9,771 nt of DNA from Sphingomonas paucimobilis (GTDB lineage Bacteria > Pseudomonadota > Alphaproteobacteria > Sphingomonadales > Sphingomonadaceae), in the NCBI GenBank assembly GCA_945860425.1, contig CAMAQU010000050.1, positions 1 to 9,771 of the forward strand, written 5' to 3'. The notes below the pieces were generated by a model. The model had not been told where the DNA came from. It saw only the letters and a list, made by a program, of their open reading frames with translations, and did no database searches. Position 1 is the first letter of the stretch; every line of letters begins with the position of its first letter. Below are positions 7,103-9,771 of the stretch, one piece after another. Made by a program: the position numbers and the translations under genes.

Positions 7103-7143
7103 GCCCCCTCTTTAGCGCGCAGGCCCTGCATGTCGAAGGATTT

Positions 7144-7158
7144 GTTCTTCTTTTCTTC
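7144..7158. promoter_or_regulatory. Near-match to alphaproteobacterial LexA box upstream of ruvA
   Basis: GTTC (7144-7147), seven bases, then CTTC (7155-7158) differ by one base from the direct-repeat SOS box GTTC-N7-GTTC known in alphaproteobacteria. The site sits 42-56 nt upstream of the ruvA ATG, in the only sizeable gap inside the ruv genes. With eight specified bases, a one-mismatch match can arise by chance, and the tract is T/C-rich. Confidence 0.25.
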
Positions 7159-7176
7159 CGGTTGTCGGGGATAAGA

Positions 7177-7662
7177 TCAGGCGATCCGCCGCGCGCTGGC
7201 CATGTGATGGGCATGGGTGATGGCAACAGCCAGTGCATCGGCCGAATCTGCGCCTGTAATTTTAGCGCCGGGCAATAGGCGGCTGATCATGGCATGCACT
7301 TGGCTCTTTTCCGCATTGCCGATGCCGACAACGGCTTTCTTGATCAGTCGGGCGGCATATTCCCCCGGCTGGAGCCCCGTCCGCGCCAAGGAGAGGAGAA
7401 TGGCTCCGCGTGCTTGCCCAAGTTTGAGCGTCGATTGCGGGTTGCTGTTGACGAAGACCTCTTCGACCGCCGCCCCATCGGGCTGGTGCTTGAGGATCAG
7501 ATCCGTCAATTCCCGGTCAATCTGCACGAGCCGATCGGGCAGGCTGTCTTTGCTGTTGGTTGAGATTTGGCCATTGGCAATATGGGACAAACGATTGCCC
7601 TCTGCCTGAATAAGGCCCCATCCTGTGGTGCCAAGGCCGGGATCAATGCCAAGAATAATCAC
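7177..7662 (-). CDS. ruvC: Holliday junction endonuclease RuvC, GTG start
   Basis: RuvC is the dimeric metal-dependent nuclease that cuts Holliday junctions at the RuvAB complex. Starting at the GTG (7660-7662) the protein has 161 residues and opens MIILGIDPGLGTTGWG, exactly where RuvC proteins begin. The four acidic catalytic residues are in place: Asp7, Glu67 (AVEEVFVN), Asp139 and Asp142 (GADSADALA). The conserved LKLGQARGAIL (79-89) is also present. The frame stays open upstream to 7767, but that would add 35 residues, much of it overlapping yebC and resembling no RuvC N-terminus. No good RBS precedes the GTG; GGGAT lies about 15 nt upstream, and a G/C-rich hairpin covers the yebC stop. 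It lies 37 nt after yebC and 74 nt before ruvA. Confidence 0.95.
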   Translation of the reverse strand: MIILGIDPGLGTTGWGLIQAEGNRLSHIANGQISTNSKDSLPDRLVQIDRELTDLILKHQPDGAAVEEVFVNSNPQSTLKLGQARGAILLSLARTGLQPGEYAARLIKKAVVGIGNAEKSQVHAMISRLLPGAKITGADSADALAVAITHAHHMASARRIA

Positions 7663-7680
7663 GCAGATTGTGATCCCGAT

Positions 7681-7706
7681 GGGGTGGGGGGATGCCCCAT
7701 CACCCC
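7681..7706 (-). other. G/C-rich hairpin over the yebC stop codon
   Basis: On the + strand GGGGTGGGG (7681-7689) faces CCCCA-TCA-CCCC (7695-7706). Four G-C pairs, one A-T pair and four more G-C pairs form, with TCA (7700-7702), the complement of the yebC TGA, bulged out. No U-run follows on the - strand, so it is not a classical terminator. It lies 18 nt before the ruvC GTG. Confidence 0.55.
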
Positions 7707-8443
7707 AGTTTTTCCATAATCTCATCCGAGACGTCGTAATTGCCCCAAACGGTCTGGACGTCATCATCTTCTTCTAGCGTGTCGATCATCCGGAACAGCT
7801 TGCCGGCATCGTCTTCGCTCACATCAACCATCGTTGTCGGCTTCCAAGCGAGCTTGACGCCTTCCGGCTCCCCAAGCGCAGTTTCCAGCGCCTTGGCCAC
7901 TTCATGCAGGGAATCAACGCTGGTCCAGATGGAATGGCCCTCCTCCGAGGATTCGACATCATCGGCGCCCGCTTCAAGGGCTGCTTCAAAGACCTTATCC
8001 GCGTCTCCCGCCTTGCCCGGATATTCGATCAGGCCCAGCCGATCAAAGCCGTGACTCACCGACCCCCCTGTGCCCAGATTGCCGCCATTTTTGGAAAAAG
8101 CGGTGCGGACATTAGTGGCCGTGCGGTTGCGATTATCGGTCAGCGCCTCAATGATGATGGCAACGCCGCCGGGGCCAAAGCCTTCATAACGAATTTCTTC
8201 ATAGGTCTCGAGGTCAGAGCCAGAAGCCTTGTCAATCGCCCGCTGGATATTGTCCTTCGGCATGGATTGCGCGCGTGCGGCAAGCACCGCTGCGCGCAAC
8301 CGGGCATTGGCTTCCGGGTCTGGCAGGCCCATTTTTGCAGCCACTGTAATTTCGCGCGACAGCTTGGAAAAAAGCGCAGACCGCTTTTTATCCTGCGCGC
8401 CCTTGCGGTGCATGATGTTCTTAAATTTGGAATGACCTGCCAT
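7700..8443 (-). CDS. yebC: YebC/TACO1-family translation factor
   Basis: YebC-family proteins (UPF0082/TACO1) were long annotated as transcriptional regulators; more recent work assigns them to ribosomes as factors easing synthesis of difficult stretches such as polyproline. The 247-residue product has the family start MAGHSKFKNIMHRKGAQDKKR and the helical domain I with SALFSKLSREITVAAKMGLPDPEANARLR. LRYEGFGP-type segment IRYEGFGPGGVAIIIEALTDN and RTATNVRTAFSKNGGNLGTGGSV follow, then an acidic C-terminal domain ending TLEEDDDVQTVWGNYDV. All are diagnostic and the length is normal. The ATG (8441-8443) is 9 nt after the ybjQ-family stop with only a weak GGGA upstream, so coupling to that gene is likely. 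It is the first gene of the conserved yebC-ruvC-ruvA-ruvB order. Confidence 0.97.
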   Translation of the reverse strand: MAGHSKFKNIMHRKGAQDKKRSALFSKLSREITVAAKMGLPDPEANARLRAAVLAARAQSMPKDNIQRAIDKASGSDLETYEEIRYEGFGPGGVAIIIEALTDNRNRTATNVRTAFSKNGGNLGTGGSVSHGFDRLGLIEYPGKAGDADKVFEAALEAGADDVESSEEGHSIWTSVDSLHEVAKALETALGEPEGVKLAWKPTTMVDVSEDDAGKLFRMIDTLEEDDDVQTVWGNYDVSDEIMEKLG

Positions 8444-8452
8444 ATCCGTAAC

Positions 8453-8773
8453 TTATCCCAGCTTAACGGCGGTGCCTGAGGCTGAAACCATCAGCATCGA
8501 CCCGCCTTGTCCCAATACTTCATAATCCAGATCGACGCCAATCACGGCATCGGCCCCCAGCGCGCGGGCCTCATCCTTCAGCTCATTGAGCGCGGTCATC
8601 CGCGCGTCCCGAAGCGTTGATTCGTAAGCACCCGACCGGCCGCCAACAATGTCGCGAATACCGGCGAACAAATCCTTAAAGATATTCGCCCCGACAATCA
8701 CTTCGCCGGTTACAACGCCCAGATAATCCTGAACCTTGCGGCCTTCAATGGAATGCGTCGTCGTGATCAACAT
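8453..8773 (-). CDS. YbjQ/UPF0145 family protein, function unknown
   Basis: The 106-residue product belongs to the YbjQ (UPF0145, formerly DUF74) family, small oligomeric proteins sometimes labelled heavy-metal-binding without firm biochemical proof. The diagnostic central block runs over residues 18-50: LGVVTGEVIVGANIFKDLF followed by AGIRDIVGGRSGAYE. The C-terminal part contains ARALGADAVIGVDLDYE (69-85) and GSMLMVSASGTAV (91-103). It aligns almost end to end with the 107-residue E. coli YbjQ. The start is the ATG at 8771-8773, chosen because GAGGAG lies 7 nt upstream and the E. coli protein begins at the same place; the open frame reaching 8845 adds 24 unlikely residues. It sits 9 nt upstream of yebC, probably co-transcribed. 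No function can be deduced from context. Confidence 0.93.
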   Translation of the reverse strand: MLITTTHSIEGRKVQDYLGVVTGEVIVGANIFKDLFAGIRDIVGGRSGAYESTLRDARMTALNELKDEARALGADAVIGVDLDYEVLGQGGSMLMVSASGTAVKLG

Positions 8774-8780
8774 GAACCCT

Positions 8781-8786
8781 CTCCTC
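8781..8786 (-). promoter_or_regulatory. Ribosome binding site deciding the ybjQ-family start
   Basis: GAGGAG on the - strand lies 7 nt before the ATG at 8771-8773. It supports the 106-residue form and rules against starting further upstream at 8845. Confidence 0.8.
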
Positions 8787-8806
8787 TTTTGCCCTACGCA
8801 TTGCGA

Positions 8807-8835
8807 AGTTTTGATGACCAAAAGCTTCTGGTCAA
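8807..8835 (-). promoter_or_regulatory. Possible promoter and inverted repeat upstream of the ybjQ-family gene
   Basis: TGACCA (8815-8820) and TGGTCA (8829-8834) are perfect inverted arms around AAAGCTTC. On the - strand the same arm reads TTGACC (8835-8830), a good -35, followed 17 nt later by AAAACT (8812-8807), a poor -10. It could be a promoter with a built-in operator, or a hairpin after gapR; there is no U-run. The 87-nt gap holds nothing else apart from the RBS. Confidence 0.3.
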
Positions 8836-8860
8836 GCGGTTGCACTCAGAGGGTGTGAGA

Positions 8861-9100
8861 TCAGGCGAGGCCGAGCGCTGCCTTATAGGTATCCAAGACC
8901 GCTTCCATTTCCTGACGGTCATGGCTTTCCATTTTCCGCAGACGCACGATTTGGCGCATGATCTTGGCATCATATCCGCGCGCTTTGGCTTCGGAATAGA
9001 CGTCGCGAATATCGTCGGCGATGCCCTTTTTCTCTTCTTCCAAACGCTCAATGCGCTCGATCAGCAGGCGAAGCTCGTCTGCTGCGACACTATCACTCAT
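8861..9100 (-). CDS. gapR: GapR-family nucleoid-associated DNA-binding protein (former DUF2312)
   Basis: GapR, described in Caulobacter, is a small nucleoid-associated protein that encircles overtwisted, AT-rich DNA ahead of replication and transcription machinery and aids topoisomerases. The 79-residue product is almost wholly helical. A first long helix (ADELRLLIERIERLEEEKKG, 7-26) forms a coiled coil, followed by IADDIRDVYSEAKARGYDAK (27-46). A second basic helix, IMRQIVRLRKMESHDRQE (47-64), ends in EAVLDTYKAALG. The pattern IERxERLExEK...VYxEAKxxGxDxK...RxRK...RQExEAxLDxYxxALG is the family signature. The start is the ATG at 9098-9100, with GGAG 6 nt upstream; a TTG at 9110-9112 would add four residues but overlaps that RBS. 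It lies 71 nt after the fatty-acid-oxidation gene and has a structured leader that suggests its own promoter. Confidence 0.93.
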   Translation of the reverse strand: MSDSVAADELRLLIERIERLEEEKKGIADDIRDVYSEAKARGYDAKIMRQIVRLRKMESHDRQEMEAVLDTYKAALGLA

Positions 9101-9106
9101 ATCATG

Positions 9107-9110
9107 CTCC
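9107..9110 (-). promoter_or_regulatory. Ribosome binding site deciding the gapR start
   Basis: GGAG on the - strand lies 6 nt before the ATG at 9098-9100. The competing TTG (9112-9110) overlaps this site, which makes it an unlikely start. Confidence 0.65.
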
Positions 9111-9122
9111 AATTCGCCTTGG

Positions 9123-9150
9123 CTCCGTCCTCCCTTGTGGGGCGACGGAG
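9123..9150. repeat. Inverted repeat in the gapR leader
   Basis: CTCCGTC (9123-9129) and GACGGAG (9144-9150) are perfect 7-bp arms. The 14-nt interior can pair further through CCC (9132-9134) and GGG (9139-9141) around a short loop. Neither strand has a T-run next to it, so it is either a mRNA leader structure for gapR or a weak/factor-assisted end for the upstream gene. A GAGTC (9150-9154, a GANTC CcrM methylation site) abuts it. Confidence 0.5.
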
Positions 9151-9159
9151 AGTCGGGCG

Positions 9160-9188
9160 CTGTTAGTCGCTCAGGCCTTTGCCTTCAA
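9160..9188 (-). promoter_or_regulatory. Possible gapR promoter
   Basis: On the - strand TTGAAG (9188-9183), inside the last codons of the upstream gene, and TAACAG (9165-9160) are separated by exactly 17 nt. The -35 matches 4 of 6 consensus bases and the -10 matches 3 of 6. Transcription would start near 9152, just before the inverted repeat, giving a leader of about 50 nt. Confidence 0.3.
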
Positions 9189-9771
9189 GCTATCCGCAAC
9201 CTTGACGCCATGCTTTTCAAGGGCTGCGACAATCTTGCCTGCCCCTTCCAGGTCGCCCCAGAACATGGGGCCGCCACGATAGATGGGCCAGCCATAGCCA
9301 TAGATCCAGACGACATCGACATCCGATGCGCGCTGGGCCTTGCCTTCTTCCAGGATTTTATAGCCTTCATTGACCATGGGGTAGAGCGTGCGCTCAATGA
9401 TTTCCTGATCGCTAATTTCGCGCTTGGCGAGGTTTGATTTGGACCGGAAGTCTTCGATAATGGCCAGCGCCTCAGCACCGGGTGTGCCATTGCGCTTTTC
9501 ATCATAATCGTAAAATCCCTTGCCATTCTTCTGGCCCAAGCGTCCGGCGGCGCACAGCGCATCGCGGATGGTCTCGATCCGGGAAGGATCCCGGTGCCAA
9601 CCAATGTCGAGGCCCGCCAGATCGGCCATTTGGAATGGTCCCATCGGCATGCCGAAATCGGTATGCACCTTATCAATCTGCGCGGGTGTCGCCCCTTCAA
9701 GAAGAAGCTGATTGGCCGGCCCCTGCCGTTCGGACAGCATCCGATTGCCGATAAAGCCGTGGCAGACGCCG
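9171..9771 (-). CDS. 3-hydroxyacyl-CoA dehydrogenase C-terminal part (FadB/FadJ-like), cut by window edge
   Basis: The visible 199 C-terminal residues belong to a beta-oxidation enzyme that oxidises 3-hydroxyacyl-CoA with NAD+; in this group it is often fused to an enoyl-CoA hydratase domain, but that part lies outside the window. The frame is open to the right edge, beginning GVCHGFIGNRM, the usual junction from the NAD-binding domain to the C-terminal domain. The first C-terminal domain unit has FGMPMGPFQMADLAGLDIGW and a GRLGQKNGKGFYDYD end. A second unit follows with IIERTLYPMVNEGYKILEEG, VDVVWIYGYGWP and YRGGPMFWGD. Two such units are characteristic of the fused FadB/FadJ type rather than single-domain 3-hydroxybutyryl-CoA dehydrogenases. 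It stops with TGA at 9171-9173, 71 nt before gapR, and looks functionally unrelated to the ruv-tol genes. Confidence 0.93.
   Translation of the reverse strand, partial: GVCHGFIGNRMLSERQGPANQLLLEGATPAQIDKVHTDFGMPMGPFQMADLAGLDIGWHRDPSRIETIRDALCAAGRLGQKNGKGFYDYDEKRNGTPGAEALAIIEDFRSKSNLAKREISDQEIIERTLYPMVNEGYKILEEGKAQRASDVDVVWIYGYGWPIYRGGPMFWGDLEGAGKIVAALEKHGVKVADSLKAKA

Noticed and set aside
7119..7129. GCAGGCCCTGC near-palindrome upstream of ruvA
   Set aside because: Short and GC-rich, with no loop room for a stable hairpin and no second copy; not enough to call an operator.
7663..7767. Longer RuvC starting at 7767
   Set aside because: The extra 35 residues overlap yebC out of frame and precede the canonical RuvC N-terminus, which begins at the GTG at 7660-7662.
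7904..8479. A 191-codon + strand frame opposite yebC
   Set aside because: Antisense shadow of a strongly conserved gene, with no family resemblance.
8774..8845. Longer YbjQ-family protein starting at 8845
   Set aside because: The added residues are unlike the family, and the GAGGAG RBS points to the ATG at 8771-8773.
1..9771. tRNA, rRNA, CRISPR, insertion sequence or phage elements
   Set aside because: No cloverleaf, repeat array, terminal inverted repeats, transposase or integrase reading frame was seen; all sizeable stretches are accounted for by conserved genes.

Overview
The window reads as a stretch of alphaproteobacterial chromosome, most likely from the Sphingomonadales. The evidence is the moderately GC-rich codon usage, a GapR (former DUF2312) gene, which is an alphaproteobacterial marker, the short proline-rich TolA, and the joined ruv-tol gene order. 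Order and family assignments come from reading the translated proteins; no database search was possible.

Layout from left to right. On the + strand, positions 1-729 hold the 3' end of an M16 (pitrilysin/insulinase-type) peptidase, followed one base later by a small beta-rich protein of unknown function (731-1030). A strong hairpin with T-runs on both strands (1052-1089) separates this convergent pair from everything else. From 1108 to 9771 all genes are on the - strand. In transcription order (right to left) they are: the C-terminal part of a fatty-acid-oxidation 3-hydroxyacyl-CoA dehydrogenase (cut by the window edge), gapR, a ybjQ-family gene, yebC, ruvC, ruvA, ruvB, ybgC, tolQ, tolR, tolA, tolB and pal.

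How they work together. RuvC, RuvA and RuvB form the Holliday-junction branch-migration and resolution complex. TolQ-TolR-TolA form the proton-driven inner-membrane part of the Tol-Pal system. Periplasmic TolB and the outer-membrane lipoprotein Pal link it to the outer membrane and peptidoglycan. YbgC is the acyl-CoA thioesterase usually encoded at the head of tol operons, and YebC is a ribosome-associated translation factor. The junctions ruvA/ruvB and ybgC/tolQ are ATGA overlaps, ruvB/ybgC is a TAATG overlap, and tolQ/tolR, tolR/tolA and tolA/tolB are only 1-4 nt apart. The block is therefore probably translated as one coupled unit, with possible extra promoters before gapR, ybjQ, ruvA and pal.

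This is essentially conserved housekeeping DNA. I see no mobile element, CRISPR array, tRNA/rRNA gene, phage gene or convincing novel system, and no gene-free stretch reaches 300 nt. The items worth a second look are small: the uncharacterised repeat protein coupled to the peptidase, a G/C-rich hairpin that bulges out the yebC stop codon before an SD-less GTG-start ruvC, a near-match to the alphaproteobacterial LexA box before ruvA, and a structured leader with a GANTC site before gapR.
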